Assembly (NCBI GenBank): GCA_019925095.2
Contig: CM034402.1
Span: 13,775,501 to 13,839,500, forward strand
Reading direction: 5' to 3'
DNA length: 64,000 nucleotides
Source of the DNA: Dendrolimus kikuchii
Taxonomy: Eukaryota; Arthropoda; Insecta; Lepidoptera; Lasiocampidae
In this document: piece by piece, positions 10,561 to 24,100 of the stretch
Layout: every line of letters begins with the position of its first letter
How positions within the stretch are numbered: position 1 is the first letter of the stretch
Program-made: the position numbers and the translations under genes
Notes under the pieces: model-generated
Seen by the model: the letters and a program-made list of their open reading frames with translations, nothing else
What the model was told of the DNA's origin: nothing
Database searches by the model: none

Positions 10561-11587
10561 GAAATGTCATTAACGTCTATTATTTTCCAGCATGAATGGA
10601 AAAGCGTCAATGTACACCGAGATAATTGCTCTTCAGAAAACACTAATTAACTTTAAAAAGTTAAAGATTTCTTTTGAATATTTAAACGACTGTGGTCAAT
10701 CTTCATTAATCTACCTCACCGACGTCAACTTGCAACGACTGAATCTAATTTGAAATTTTGGGTTTTTGAATATTCTAATCGACTTTCACAGCCGCGATTT
10801 AAGTAATGTTTTGTACCATTTTCATTAATGTCTGTTAATTATACCTGTTATATAACTTATTAAATATGTGTTCGTCTTCGTTAACGAGCAATTAAAAATA
10901 GACAAAATTAGTAATATTATAAGTTCTAGAAACAGCTACTTAATTAATTTCAAACTATAGAAAATACAAAGTTTTTTTTATTGAATTATAATGTTGACAC
11001 AGGGAGAAAAGTGACAAATCAATAAAAAAATGGAACATGTCAAATTGATTTGATTGATTGATTTAAAAAATAAAACTGATGTTACCAAAAAAATTCTTAT
11101 CTATCTATACCTTATTAGTATACTCTAACAAACACTACCAAATCTACATTAATTTAAATAAATAAAATTGAAGAATATGTTTGTGATTAAAAAAGGCCTA
11201 AATTCTAGGGAAATCTCTTATTTATACGTTGCTTAGCCATAAATTACCGTTTAAAAAAAATGTCAGTGAGTCGATTTAAAGATGGTACGAATTGGCTCCA
11301 AAACTACTTGATGGATTTGAATGAATGAACTAATAGAGAAATTTTATGTTATTTCGTTATTTATTTCGATATCTTGTAACACATGAATATAAAGTCCATA
11401 TTCTGTGCAAACGAAGTGGCGGGTAGAAGTTTCTTTTACAGTTGTTTATTTGATCGTTTTTTATGTTCTTGTGAAAGAACTAATTATGATAATAATTATA
11501 CTTTCAATAAGGGGAATAAACGTAGGATATTTTTTTACGACAGAAATCAGTATTCGTGGGATAGGGATCCGAAGTATACACAAGTGA
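10561..11587. other. Intergenic, nothing recognisable
   Basis: AT-rich sequence without a supported exon or a repeat boundary I can define. The open frames at 11383-11637 and 11405-11587 have no recognisable domain and overlap in different frames. Confidence 0.4.
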
Positions 11588-11930
11588 AGGTTTTTTTTAC
11601 TGCAGGAGTTCAACAGACAGGCAGACGGCCCACTTGATGGAAAGCGGTTACCATCGCTTACGAACATTTGCAACACCAAAGGTGCTACAAATGTGCTGCT
11701 GCTCTTTTAAGGGAGACTGGAACCTGGCCACTAGTGCCGGAATACAACCCAAGGTTGTTATGGCGTCATACTCTAGACCAGGGGTGGTAGCCATCCAGTC
11801 GGGCAAATGCCCTACCACCTGGCTGTGGGTTGTTTTGTCGCCTCTTACGACAGACCGCCCGACCGCAGGAAATTGTATTTTTTCTGCGTTCCTGCACAGA
11901 TAAAAGTAAGGCACAGGTGAGTGCAAAGGT
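11588..11930 (-). repeat. Dispersed retroelement 3' end, family A (longest copy)
   Basis: On the minus strand this segment ends GGAGTTCAACAGACAGGCAG-type sequence (reverse) and then a short A tail (T run at 11590-11597 on plus). Its core GGTGTTGCAAATG...CGATGGTAACC recurs at 20508-20630, 27496-27628 and 45951-46140. The family looks like the 3' part of a SINE or LINE. It has no coding content, and the open frames over it on both strands are chance. Confidence 0.65.
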
Positions 11931-13019
11931 CTATAATAACAAGTACAATTAAATAGATTGGGTAAGTGTTTGGCAATTCATACACAACGAAGTGTTCTGT
12001 AAAGGTTACAAACGTGTTTTCATTATTTGGTTGCGGAACACTAATAAAAGCATATTTAATCGACAGTAGTCTTCCATATCTCATAAACTACGCAACGAAT
12101 ATTCTTCAAACCACTAAGTTTCGTTGAAATTATTTTTGGACCTTCAACTTTTTCATAATTTTCCACGTCATAGTTTAAAAGTTACAGAATGTGACAAAAT
12201 TGTACATACTCACTTCATTAAAAAATATAATTAAGAAACATTGTTATATTTTTACAGGATCTGACTAACGATACCCCACACGGCTATTTACACTGATAAA
12301 TATTTTTTTGAACCTTATACACACAAACACACACACTCTACTATACACTACACCTATCTGTCAAATTTTGATAATGATTCCAGTGATCTTGTCAATAATG
12401 CCAGTAGATTCCAAGAAAGGTGACTGTGATATCAAAGAAAGACGGGCGAAAGGCTATGTCGATTTCATAGACTACGATTTCGCCAAAACGTCTAACGAAC
12501 CCTAAAAATAACTGTATAATATTATGCAAGCAGATTTGTTTCTTACACTGTAACAAAATCTTTATAACAAATTTACTGCGAGCATGTATCTGAAAGCATC
12601 ACTGAACTTTGTAAACTGCTCTCACTGAGCACTTTACGAACTTAAAACTGTAAACCTTTGTTCCCGGAAACAGTAAGGCGCACAACTATCGTAAAAGCTA
12701 TTAATATTATCGTTCATAAAGACCAATCTTCAAAATTTGTCATTATTGCAAACTACTTTTCAAAATTTATTTTGTTGGCCCAAATATAATATGTCCACTC
12801 CTGTCTTTAATGTACTTACACCGTGGTTGTGATTACACGACGTATACAAATATTTGAAAATATTTATGGGGATTTAAGTTACATAATACAGAAGTTTTAA
12901 GTTACATAGCACAGAAGTCTCATCATAGTAACAATACTCGTATACCGATAATATAACCAATACCGTAGTTTAAAAAAAGACAATAGAGATGACAGTCAAA
13001 TCAATTAAGACATTTTTTA
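11931..13019. other. Intergenic
   Basis: Apart from the weak open frame at 12308-12505, nothing was identified. The sequence is AT-rich with no repeat boundaries that I can define. Confidence 0.4.
12308..12505 (+). CDS. Unassigned short open frame, possible terminal exon
   Basis: The last 45 codons, ending GYVDFIDYDFAKTSNEP then stop, have host-like codon usage, while the first 20 are low-complexity. A splice acceptor CCAG at about 12403-12406 could start a short terminal exon in this frame. No upstream exon was found and no family is recognised. It could be chance. Confidence 0.15.
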   Translation: MNLIHTNTHTLLYTTPICQILIMIPVILSIMPVDSKKGDCDIKERRAKGYVDFIDYDFAKTSNEP

Positions 13020-13319
13020 TCTATAATATTATAAAATTGAAATTGTCTTTTGTTTTTTATATTTTTTGTCTTTGTTCGGGATTCACGCAAAAAGTATTCG
13101 ACCGATTTCGATGCGGTTTTCGTTGACCAACAACAAAATCCCGGACTTAAAATCTGCGATAGTTTTGATTTCCGCGGGAATTACCTCTGGAGGCGTTAAA
13201 ATGGCCAGGTTGAATATCTGATTCTTATGCAATATTTTCGATGACATAAATCCTCTGTATAAAACAACTATGCCCTTTGCTGCCCATTCAACATGAACGA
13301 AATCGCGGACGAACTCTAG
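13020..13319 (+). mobile_element. Helitron-like non-autonomous element
   Basis: It begins TCTATAATATTATAAAA at 13020 (5' TC) and ends CTAG at 13316-13319 followed by T. The body (GTTCGGGATTCACG..., CCGATTTCGATGCGG) is shared with the copy at 42101-42685. No ORF. Confidence 0.6.
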
Positions 13320-13439
13320 TCATCCTATAAAACGCCGAAGCCACCTAGAGTTTGTTCGACCGTAGCAAGTTATGACGTCATATTTTTAATGACTCGAGTT
13401 AAGTGTTAATACTTTTTAAACCTTAAGAAGCCTTAAGAA

Positions 13440-13578
13440 CAGACGAGCGTGCATGACAAGAGTTATGAATGTCAAAGAAGCAAGTGAGGTGTGTAAGAAT
13501 AAGCCTAAATGGCGCTCTGTTGTTCGTGCCTACCCCGCAAGGGAACCGGCGTGAAGTTATGTATGTATGTATGTACTT
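13440..13578 (-). repeat. Microsatellite-linked dispersed repeat
   Basis: The sequence TTCGTGCCTACCCCGCAAGG...CGTGAAGTTATG followed by (TATG)n is repeated in reverse at 27630-27765, at 42927-42985 and, shortened, at 16612-16655. The (CATA)n tract always sits on the same side, so it is part of the mobile unit and not a local expansion. Confidence 0.65.
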
Positions 13579-14948
13579 TTTAAACCATAATTAAAATTAT
13601 TTCTGTCATAATATGTTAAAAGTATGATGATAATAAGGTATTTCAACCATCCAATATTATATCCAATTATTACTGATTATGGAGGGGTTTAAACATAGGT
13701 ATATTGTGACTTTGTCCGTACCATAAACTTCATGAGGACCGACCTTGTCGATCGCGTAATAACTTTGTGTATTTTGTGTATGCTCTATGCTCACCCTATC
13801 TCAAACATTCATTAAAAAGGTTGTGCTTCTATATGATAAATAATTATTGTTTGTATGATATCGTCGAGTAATTTGGTAACGGTTAATATCTTTACAATAA
13901 ACCTAAATCTGCATTACAAGTACGCAATAAATTATATAAATGCTTGGTAGTCCGCACACAACGAGTGGTTCTGTAAAGCAGAAAAACATTCCACGTTTCC
14001 TGTATTTGGCTACGAAACCATAAAAAAGGATTCAATCGAAAATAACCCCTATCTCAAAACAAACATAACATTACATAATTCTTTATTTCCTCTTTAAATA
14101 CACAGTGAAACTTAAAACTAGTAAGAACATTAAGTAAGAGGCCAGTGCCTGAGTTAGATTAAAAAGAAACCTGTAGTACAGGTCACCAGGATCAACACGT
14201 TGGCCCTAATATTTGGATAATTAAGAGAAAAAAGTATACTAGTATAATTATTATAAGTCATTGTGTTAGAGTCAGCCCTTTAAGTGCTTAGGTGTAATGT
14301 GTGTGAATTCAACTGATAAAGTTCAACCTTGAGTTTCTCAAAATTTTCCACCTCTACGGTACACAATCGAGAGAGACTTCACACTTTTTAGGCTTTTATC
14401 ATTTTGAAAGCGCATTCGCTGGGAACACATTTACTCCCACTTATTGTTAAAGTAAAGAAGTCACGAAGAAATATCAACTTTAACAAATTAAAGAGTATTT
14501 TGGAATACATGATGTGCATCTATAATAATGTTACAACTTAGGCCCCGACAAAGACAAATTACATGAACAGATCTGTAAAAGCACATTTTATTACCTATCG
14601 GCATTTGAACTATTTGTAATCCTTTTATGATCGTCTTCTTTTGTTTGCTTATTTATTGGCATACGTTTCTAGTTATTGTGGAGAATAGCCTCTGTCCTAT
14701 TGTACTCGCTCAGAAGTATCATTAGCCAGGTGTTGCGGTTTACAATTACAAGCTAATTCTAGGAAATTGTGTCGACGTTGCCAGGCAGGCACATTTGCAT
14801 TTGTGAAGTATAAAACAACGGCCTGATTGTGAGAGGGGCCAGTTGAGCTACAACTACGATACGGGCGTGACGTGTGTACATTTGGGAATGTAATAGTGAC
14901 GGCCTTTGCGCTTTTTATTGAATTACGACCTGCTGAATGCAGAATGCA
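13579..14948. other. Intergenic, nothing recognisable
   Basis: AT-rich sequence with no supported exon. The open frame at 14697-14954 (minus) has no recognisable features. Confidence 0.4.
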
Positions 14949-14994
14949 GAACACAATAAATCCAAACGTAATGACGTTTGGATTTATTGTGTTC
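14949..14994. repeat. Perfect 21-bp hairpin
   Basis: Arms 14949-14969 and 14974-14994 are exact inverted copies (GAACACAATAAATCC at the outer part) around the loop AATG. It is too short in total for a classical insect pre-miRNA. A replication snap-back duplication is the simplest origin. Confidence 0.8.
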
Positions 14995-15164
14995 GGTTAT
15001 ATTTGCATCTGTGTTATACGTGTTCGTTCGTATAGTTCTAATAAACTCTATAATAATTCTAACGGCATTTTAATTCGAGTCCCGCTAACTCGTAACAATA
15101 ATAACTGACCATAAACGTATCACTGCTAGGCTAGGCCCTCCCATTATAAGCAGGTACGGACAGT

Positions 15165-15395
15165 GTACCCGTCACGTTTGTCCAAGGCGGTTTGACACAT
15201 CGGTTATCTCGATGCGTATGTTTCATCACGATATTTTCCTTCACCGTTAACACATGGTAATGGTGTTACCATTACCATGTGTTACACATTAGGACAGAAA
15301 ATTGCTAAGTGGTGCATACTTTCCGGATAGGATTTGAAACCGCGCCCTTTGATTTTATGACGCGTGCGCCAACTACTAAGCTAATACGATTTTTC
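15165..15395 (-). repeat. Degenerate tRNA-like SINE or LINE tail with internal hairpin
   Basis: On the minus strand, TGGCGCACGCG and GGTTTCAAATCC read as A- and B-box remnants about 35 bp apart. The adjacent GAAGGAAAATATCGTGATGA resembles common lepidopteran LINE/SINE tails. An exact 16-bp hairpin with a 3-nt loop (15249-15264/15268-15283) lies inside. Confidence 0.45.
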
Positions 15396-16892
15396 TAGGT
15401 GATGCATCTAAAGGTACCGTAATAATTGCATTTTATCAATGTTATATCTATACGAGTTTTTTATCTAAGTCTGGCAACTGTTTTAGAATGTATTTATACT
15501 AAATTTCAGAGGCTTTTGGAGGTCAAATGTAGGTATTACTTATACTGTCGATATGGTTCTTACGTTGTGTAGGAAAGCAGGATTGAAGTGGCCAAATGTT
15601 GCGAACGACCAGTCGCGTGCTCGCTGACAGATAGCAATCAAAGAAGGGTGGGGGGCACGCGTTGTTTCTAATTAATGGCGGCATATCGCGTGGAAGCGAC
15701 CCATTTGTCTCACCAGCAGTCGGATATTCACAGAAGAATAGTAAGCGATACAAATACCTTAAATGTCTTCAAACACTTACCACACTGTTCCAACTGAAAT
15801 ATCCACCATCGCGATTTGCAATTATAATAAACGGTATCTAGATTGTAAATACTACCTTTAATGCCGGCTCTGAGTTGGATCGTAAACGTAAAGTTATTGC
15901 TATTTGAATAAAAAAGCTACTTTTGCGATTTGGTATACATAATACACTGCGTTGAAACAAGCGTGAAGGTTTTTTTCATAAAAACGAAAATTTATACTAA
16001 GAGCTAAGCTTTCAGACTAGCATTTTTTGCGCGTATACGGTCCTTTCGGCATATACACGTTCCAAAAAGTCGAATGCGCGTAACTACACGGGCTTATTCC
16101 GGCGTGTAGTCTCGAAACGGTGGTGGCGAGTGTCATTAGCAATATGGGAGCGTGGAGTGTCGTTTCTCGCGACTCGCGCTTGACGAGCTTATATTATCCG
16201 TCAAAACATTCGTGACAAAAAGGATGTAGACCAAATTGACCAGATTCAGATTCAGCGCATCGAAATACATAAGAGTATATGACTCTGGTCAAAAGAACAG
16301 ACCCGTTTTTTATGTGAGCCGATGTAATTAATCTGCCACTTTTTAAACTTCCCGACATCTAGATATTAGCATACCGGCCACCCTTATTCAAGGCGAATTG
16401 GCGAATTTTACACATCAGTAATGTAATTTTTTTTACATTTTTTTGTATTTCAAATATATTTTTTCATATACAGAAAATATCGAAACCAAGCTTGATGTTT
16501 CATGTGGTAAGCATGTAAATATCTGTAACAACACCGACTTTAAATCTACAGCCTGTATATATTGCGGCACGATAGCGGTTGTGTCAGTAAACAAGAAACC
16601 AGACATACTGAACATACATACATACATACATACATACATAACTTCACGCCACATACTGAACAACTCATCAATATCAATATTATTATATATCTGTTCGTAT
16701 TATATAGCTTTAAGAAATCAAAGTTAACTTAAATATGTAAGCGAGACTCAAAAATGGGCTAGTAGACACATATCACAATAAATTCTGAAACAATGTTCAT
16801 ATAAGAGAGCAGACGTTTAATTATCATGTCATTATCATAACTTTAAATTGTCATAATATTTTCTTAAGTTTTCGCGACTTGTATACATAATA
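15396..16892. other. Intergenic with two GC-richer blocks and a (CATA)n repeat
   Basis: Blocks at about 15595-15730 and 16020-16200 are GC-richer and non-repetitive, without a believable exon; the first includes CTAATTAATGG. They could be regulatory or decayed coding sequence. A (CATA)n tract with the dispersed-repeat flank ACTTCACGCC lies at 16612-16655. Confidence 0.4.
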
Positions 16893-17697
16893 AAACTACG
16901 TTTTAACGGTTTTAAGCGCGGTAATTTTATTTGATTTTGGTTTTTCCGACGTTTCGGCCACTTTTCAGTGGCCGTGATCACGGAAGACAAAGATGTCAAG
17001 TGTCAACGAGTATTGTTAAAGTTTTATTTAGCCTACCGCCAACTTGTTAATTTTAATTATTTAATTTTAATTTTGTTTATGGTTATTATTTACTCTATGG
17101 GAGCCTAATCTAATTTACTACCGCTTCGCAACGTGTTATGGCTTGAAGAGAAGAAGCGGCGCAAGAAACTCTTCAGCAAACATGCCTAGCTCTAATAATT
17201 TTATATAATATTAAAATAGGTGGAAGGAAAAATAACCGTTGTACGCAGAAAGAGCTCACAGTGTCTTGAGGTCTGGCAGTTGGTTTTTGCTGGGTTTGGG
17301 TCTTAATAGTTTTGATGATTGGATCCCAAACAGGTGGTACTTGCCAACCATCTTCTCTATTGAAATTTGGGTGTTTTTTGATTTCAATAGCCTCACGCAT
17401 CATTCTAGGTATGAAACGATTCTCTTTCGCGAGGATTTGTGGGTTATCGAATCTGATGTAGTGGTTGGGTTTATCCAGCGTGTGTTCACTGATCGCAGAC
17501 TTCGTAGACCTTGTGTGTTTCATGTCAGCAATGTGTTCTTTTACTCGTGTTTTTATGCTCATCTTTGTTTGCATAATGTATGAAAATCCACACTCACAAT
17601 CAAGCAGGGGTCTACAAGCTTGAAAAGTGGCCGAAACGTCGGAAAAACCAAAATCAAATAAAATTACCGCGCTTAAAACCGTTAAAACGTAGTTTTA
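16893..17697 (-). mobile_element. Penelope-like element fragment with inverted termini
   Basis: About 75 bp at 16893-16967 (TTTTAACGGTTTTAAGCGCG...) is inverted at 17622-17697. Between them, on the minus strand, lies the end of a Penelope-like open frame. A third partial copy of the terminal sequence lies at 45512-45555. Only the 3' part of the element remains, as the reverse transcriptase is absent. Confidence 0.75.
17173..17574 (-). pseudogene. Penelope-like element, C-terminal fragment of polyprotein
   Basis: The 133-codon open frame matches the end of Penelope-like proteins: TRVKEHIADMKHTRSTKSAI, then REAIEIKKHPNFNREDGW. This is the C-terminal half of the GIY-YIG endonuclease domain region, in which R...E and NFNR..G motifs are typical. 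The reverse transcriptase and the GIY-YIG motif itself are missing, so the protein cannot be functional. Confidence 0.75.
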
Positions 17698-18224
17698 CAA
17701 TAAAAACATTTTACATATCTAAACAATCTTCTTATGCAGACAGAAATTCAAGTAACTTTGATCTAAGTAGTTTTAAACTTTATTGTCAAATAGTTAAACA
17801 TAATTTTCTGTGGAACAGTCTGCTCTGTGACTTAGTTTGCAAAGGTAGCATGTGCTCGCGGAACGTCAAATGAATCAATTTGAAAACTGAAGAACATTTT
17901 CATACCACGACTGTACCAGATCACTGCCAGCGGGAAGCGGGCCCAGAGAGCAATGCTAAATTTCTGGGCAAATTATGAGCCAGTCTTTATTAATTCTATA
18001 TCCTAATTAACTCGCAAAATCCACATGTTTCACAAACTTTTATATTCCATCGTAACGTCGCTGCTCCATCTGGAATAATGTTAGTTATATTAATGACAGT
18101 TTCACGCAGAAGATAATACAATGGATTTAATGCATTATATGTGATGCGACATTATTATGGATTGTTAATTACGTTAAACATTAACAGATAGCGTATGCAT
18201 ATACAATAATGTAACTCAACATAA
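17698..18224. other. Intergenic, nothing recognisable
   Basis: AT-rich, no exon or bounded repeat was seen. Confidence 0.4.
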
Positions 18225-18870
18225 TCTATACTAATATTATAAAGCTGAAGAGTTTGTTTGTTTAAACGCGCTAATCTCAGGAACCGCTGGTCCAATGTGA
18301 AAAATTCTTTCAGTGTTGAATAGTACATTTATCGAGGAAGGTTAGGCTATATTATATTTTTTTTAAATTAGGGATCCTTACTAAAAGTCCAATAATGTAA
18401 CCCAAGGTGTAAAAAAATGATCCGAAATCCTTACACGGCGTGTGCTGCGAAAACTATTGATTATAGAACAAAACAATGTACTACCACTTTGCAGAACATA
18501 TAATTGTCTACAAAAAAAATTGCGTTACCATATGTCTAACTATTGTAGTTATCTCACAATAAGTGTTTTCTTTCATTTTTTTAAATAATTAAAATGCCGT
18601 CGCTTCAATAACTCTTTATTTTGTACCTGGGTATTAATCCTTATCAAAATAAATTACTACATATTCAAAACGAATTCAATACCTTTCTAGAACTTTTTGA
18701 ATTATTCAATTCGGACGTTTCATTCAAAAGATATCGCGGTATTTAAAATGTAAGTATTAGTGTTGTAGCCAAATATACTAATATATATTGTTTGATTGAA
18801 CGCACTAATCTTCAAAATCGGAGGGTTTTGAAACCAAATTCCACGAGGACGACGTCGCGGGCACAGCTAG
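18225..18870 (+). mobile_element. Helitron-like non-autonomous element (Lep1-type)
   Basis: Starts TCTATACTAATATTATAAAG and ends GCGGGCACAGCTAG, followed by T. These are the recognisable ends of the abundant lepidopteran Helitron-like Lep1 type. GACGACGTCG just upstream of the 3' end can form the small terminal hairpin. About 380 bp of unrelated AT-rich DNA fills the middle. Non-coding. Confidence 0.7.
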
Positions 18871-21118
18871 TCAACTATAAACAAGATGCATTTGGCCACA
18901 GTCACTAACACTAACATTATCTCAGATAGAACAGGGACTAGAAGAAATTGCTTTTAGTGACAAGACCGTCTATTGTTTTCTGTACTTAATGAACTGTATT
19001 TTATTACATTTCTGTCGGAAGTACTAGGTCAATATTGACGAAATTTGAGACACAAAGATCTAGACTGTTTAGCACTACAAAATTATGTAATAAAATTGTG
19101 AAAAAAGTAAAGATTACGGGTAGCTGCTATGGATGTAATCAATTGTTGAAATCATTGTTTGAGTGGTTTATACCTACATAGTCGTGTGGTCTTATTAGTC
19201 AGATCTTGACAAAACATAATTATAAGTCTTAATTACTTTTTAATGCAGTCAATAAATAGGAGGCGTGGTATAAAGTCGTATAAATTATGTCCCTGTCCTC
19301 TAACTGTTAAAGTCTAAAATGAGAATCAGAATATAACTTGTCATCTATCTATCTCAGAATATAACGTCTATACCACACATTATACAAACCAGGTGGGTAT
19401 GGCCTAATATTGAACATTCGAAGATACTTAAACATTGTTTGCCGTTTTTGTTTGATCACGTATTTCATTCTGTATACAGTCTGCGTGAACAGTGATTATG
19501 TAAATCAACCGCCCCAATGTGCGAATCATATAAATCGTTTCATATTTTATCATTTTTTTGCATAAAACATTTTATGTAAGCCGACGATCAGTCAACGGCC
19601 GTCACTGTTGAAAGGTGCCTCCTCATTTGACGGATGATTTATTAATTTTTATCAACGCTTACCATTATACATATAATAATTTAGTTTGGAGGCCTTTTTA
19701 ACTTGATTGATACGCTCATATTTTAATAAAAGACATAACAATGCTTATACATTAATACGCTTAAAATTAATTTGACCTCTTTCAATTCTATATAAATAGA
19801 TAATCTATTTTGAATCCAAGATTAAGTATTACTATACAATTTTTAATATATCTTAATTTTTATGTTTATAATGTATTTTTATTATAATTAAATACATTAT
19901 TTAAATAAATCGTTATTTTTCGATGGATATTTTTTTCAGAACACCATAGCATGTATAATCAGATGACTGGGTATATTAAGGGATAATTACTGTCACAATT
20001 TGTGTTTTGCTATAAAATTATGAATATCTGAAAGCCTCTTTGAAAATACAATTACACGTAGTTAGGAAAGCCTTTTCTTGTAGCCGTTATTAGGTACGCT
20101 GTTGTCGTAATTATTATAATTGCCTTTCTTCGACATATTAAATTAACTCTTTTTAAGGGGTTGCATCTACAATCTCACAATCATTTTTAACTGCAGCTTT
20201 TATTGTAGATAAATACGATGTCTTAGGTAATGCCTTATTAAATACACAAACAAGTGATAGACTAAAACTAGGCTAATTGTGAACAAAGTGCATTGTTATC
20301 ATGAATGAGCGATCTCTTCCAGACAATCCCAGAAATTAATTATATTGATAAGAATAATGTTGGTATATATACATTCTCTTGCGCACCGTGGGGATTTGGA
20401 ATGAGTTCCCAGCTGAGGTTTTCCCAGAGGATTACAATATGTCTAGCCGTCCGGTTAGCAGACGACTAGACATTTCGTTTTAAGAAAAGGTGTCACATAA
20501 TTTCTTCGAGGCCGGCAGTGTATTAGTAACTCCAGTAGTGTTGCAAATGTCCATAGTCGACGGTAACCGCTCCCCATCAGATGGAACGTCAGCCTGTTTA
20601 CTGGACTTTCGGAATAAAAAAATATAACAAAGTCACATTCTGCTAATAAATGGCTAAGCAACTACCGACTTCTTTATGTTCCTGTACTCTATTTAAATGT
20701 GGATATTGTTTTTAATAAATAGGTGCCATTATTGTATAATAAAGTATTTTCTAATTTGTATTTTGGTTTTAAATGAATAAAATATATATCGGTTTCGCTA
20801 TCCAAATAACGAAAACAATGACATTGTACGTGGGCTTACCCAATTTTATGAAACTACGACTTTTAATGTTACTGATATTTTTTGATATAACAGATTATCA
20901 AAAGATCCTTTAAAACTTGAAAAAAATGGGAGAACAAAATATAAAAGTAAATGCTTCCGCTTAACAATGTGACTTACAAAATAATGTACGTGTATATACC
21001 CACTTAAGCCGGTCCTATCTCACTTGGCTGTTGTACAAAGGAACATATGATGAGTTTTAAGAGGCATTTATAAATTACACGTCTAACGTTTCAGACTGGG
21101 CCCAGTATATAAAGGAAA
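18871..21118. other. Intergenic upstream of the odorant receptor; one family A repeat
   Basis: Mostly AT-rich with no exon. Family A repeat at 20508-20630 (GTGTTGCAAATGTCCATAG, ACGGTAACCGC). A TATA-like GTATATAAAGG at 21105-21115 lies only 4-14 bp before the receptor ATG, too close to be its core promoter if that ATG is used. The true transcription start is not identified. Confidence 0.45.
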
Positions 21119-24100
21119 ATGAAATATCTCACTAAAAATGCGAAGAAAATATTATATTTCTTATCACCTATTTTGCCATACGGCGTTACTGAGTCGTGGG
21201 AATCTCTCGAACCAAAGCTCTATCACGCGGTGCACATTTATTGGCTCAAGTTCTACGGAATGTGGTACAACAACTTTTCAGCAAAAAGTATCAAATTCTG
21301 GCTGCAAATGGCTTACACACTGACTGTATTTTGCCTAGTGTGTGTTTTCCCTGGCTTCGGCGAAGTCGTTTATTTATTGAGGCGTAGGGAAAATATTGGA
21401 GATGTCGCAGAAGGGTAGCTTCCTTGTTTACTTGCTGTTTGTTTGGCCAGATCATAGAATGGATTTATTTTATTGAATTGACAAACATAGCAATAATATG
21501 CTTCTATGTGTAATATATATTTGTTAAACAAACATTTTGTTTTCAGATTATACTTGTTTCTAAGCGAAATGTATACGTATTTTAAAATAGCCGTATTTTG
21601 GTTCAATAAGAAGAGAGTAGTCAAACTATTGGAATTTTTGTATTGCAAAGAATTTAAGCCCAAGGAGCCGGAGCATAGAGAAATTATTCGACAAAGTATC
21701 AAAGCCGCTCGTTTCGTTATGACATTTTATTCTACTATGTGCGTCGGAGCGGTCTCGGGTAATGCTTTTACAGATTACTTCTTACACATTTCATTTAAAT
21801 ATTATATTATAATATTTTCTGGAAAACATTTATAGTTATTTATGATACTAGTGCGGTAAGTTGGTTTTTACAAGCGAGTAGGCGAATGTCAGCGCGAAAC
21901 CAAGTCGAGCATTTACCATAGTCACGAGTTTATAAAAACCAACTTCCGCACGTATGTCATATAACGCTTTGTGAGAAAACAGTACAATAGGTAATAAAAC
22001 AAACTTTTTCATTACATACAGTAGTCATTTAGATATGGCGTCAAGTGCGCGTGGTAAAAATTAGAACTACATTTTTTGTCTCATTTTTTCTTTAGTAAAT
22101 GTATTGATCGAAAGCACTTCCAACGAGGTTCGATCATTCAGCTTATTCATTGTCTTAATGTGAAACTCTTCGTTGTAATTCTTATTGGTATAGCTTTTTA
22201 TGGAAATTTAAAAAACGTCATAAAATATACGAACGGTACTATACGACGGAGTGTGCGGTAAAATCTACTTAGGTGAGGGTACTTATTTTATCGCACATTC
22301 CATTTTATAGTGCGTAATTTTTAACTTTCGAACGATATATATATATACAGGCTTCGTAAATGCATTTTTTTCAGTATTAAAAAATATATTATAGAATGAA
22401 CTGTTTGATTTACATCAGGCTCCTGAAGCATTTTTTCTACAATAAATTTATGCATTAAATCAAACACATATATTCCATTAAATTTTTAGTGGGAATTATA
22501 ATGCCTTTGACTGAAAACTTTGAGATTCTACCTACAAATGTTGAATATCCTAACTTAGACGTCTACAAATCACCAGCATACGAAACTGTCTACATTCATC
22601 ATGTAAGATAAGCTTTTAATTAAATCATTTGTTTTCAATAGTAGATTAATAGTGGTTTTGTGTACGTGTGTTAGAATTCAACGAACAGGTGTAAGTGTTG
22701 AACCGTGATTTAAAGAACTTCTAGATAACCCTTAAATTCATGCAACACGTTAACATTTATATTCTTATAATTTCTTTACAATAAAATTATATTAAATTAC
22801 ATATAATCGAATACAATGCAAGAAAACTTAACTTATTTGTATTATATTCTACTCATAGTCCCTCAGTACTATAAGTAGAATACTGAGACTGACTGTCTTA
22901 TAATTAAATTATTCAATATTGTTATATGCCTGCAGGCTTAGTTATATCCTATATATAACAATTATTCGAGCAAAGCACTACATTCTATCATTAATTAGAA
23001 TCCATTCTAATGAGAATAATGCAGACCGTAATTAACAGGCGATTGCTTCCGCAGATTTATTACAAGCCAGCGACGTGTATAATCGACGGCGTTATGGATA
23101 CTATGTTGGCTGCCTTCATCGCTTCAGCAAGTAAGATTGCACATTACAGTGTACAGACAATATTACATTTTCACATTCAACACCAGGCATTATAATAGAC
23201 TGATATTGCCATCTTTTAGATTACAAAAAGTATTGTCCTCTTTCTTGGGGGTTGGTATTCGCTTCTTCAATAAGATTCCGAGTGAAATGTTAGATCTGCC
23301 TTTTACTTAATTAAAAACCAAATTAAAAAGTATCTTGCTAAAAAAAGGGACACTACACTATTGAAGAATACTTAAATGACAAAACTTCATTTATATAGCA
23401 GCTCGCTTCGACCTCTTATACTTTATTTTGTTCGAGTATAACGTTTTTATCTTGCCATACTTGTAAAGAATATATGGAGATATGTTGAAGCAAAAAAAAA
23501 AAGTACGTCATATCTTTATTATAATAATATTTTTCTATCCTTTTATAGTCTCTGTCTTATTGAATATGCACTGTTTGCTACAACTCCATTAATTCTTCAA
23601 AAGTCATTCTGTAACATACTTCTGCATAAAACTTAAAAAAAAAAGAATTTGATATATAAATAGAATAAGAAATAAAAAGAAAAACAATTTTTAGCTCGAC
23701 ATGTTGCAGGGGAGTTTCTTGCCGCTTCGCCTCTTTAACAGCAATAACACGTTGCGAAGCGGTGTACATAGACTAGGAAGTAAAAATTAATTTTAACCTA
23801 CATGTATGACCTTCAAAAAGTGTGCTCCAGTGGAACTTATTTTGAATAAAAACTTTTGAATTTAAATTTGAATTTACAGTACGACGGCTTATATGAATTT
23901 AGTGTAATAAACAGTTACCTATTTAACATCATGATCAAACCTGCAGATCATTAGTTACGCACGAGTAAAACCGCCTTAGACAAGCATGGCGGGTATACCA
24001 TCCGTTTGCCTAATTTGTATTATTAGGTTGGGGAAAAACTTTCTTCGCATTTTATATAAAAATTGAAAAGGTTTTTTTTATAAAGTTTATTTACATTTGA

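Noticed and set aside
14949..14994. A microRNA precursor
   Set aside because: The perfect 21-bp stem with a 4-nt loop and no lower stem does not resemble an animal pre-miRNA.
16612..16655. A CRISPR-like or satellite array from the (CATA)n tract
   Set aside because: It is a tetranucleotide microsatellite attached to a dispersed repeat, with no spacers.
21105..21115. TATA box (GTATATAAAGG) for the odorant receptor
   Set aside because: It ends only a few bases before the ATG chosen, leaving no room for a start site and leader.
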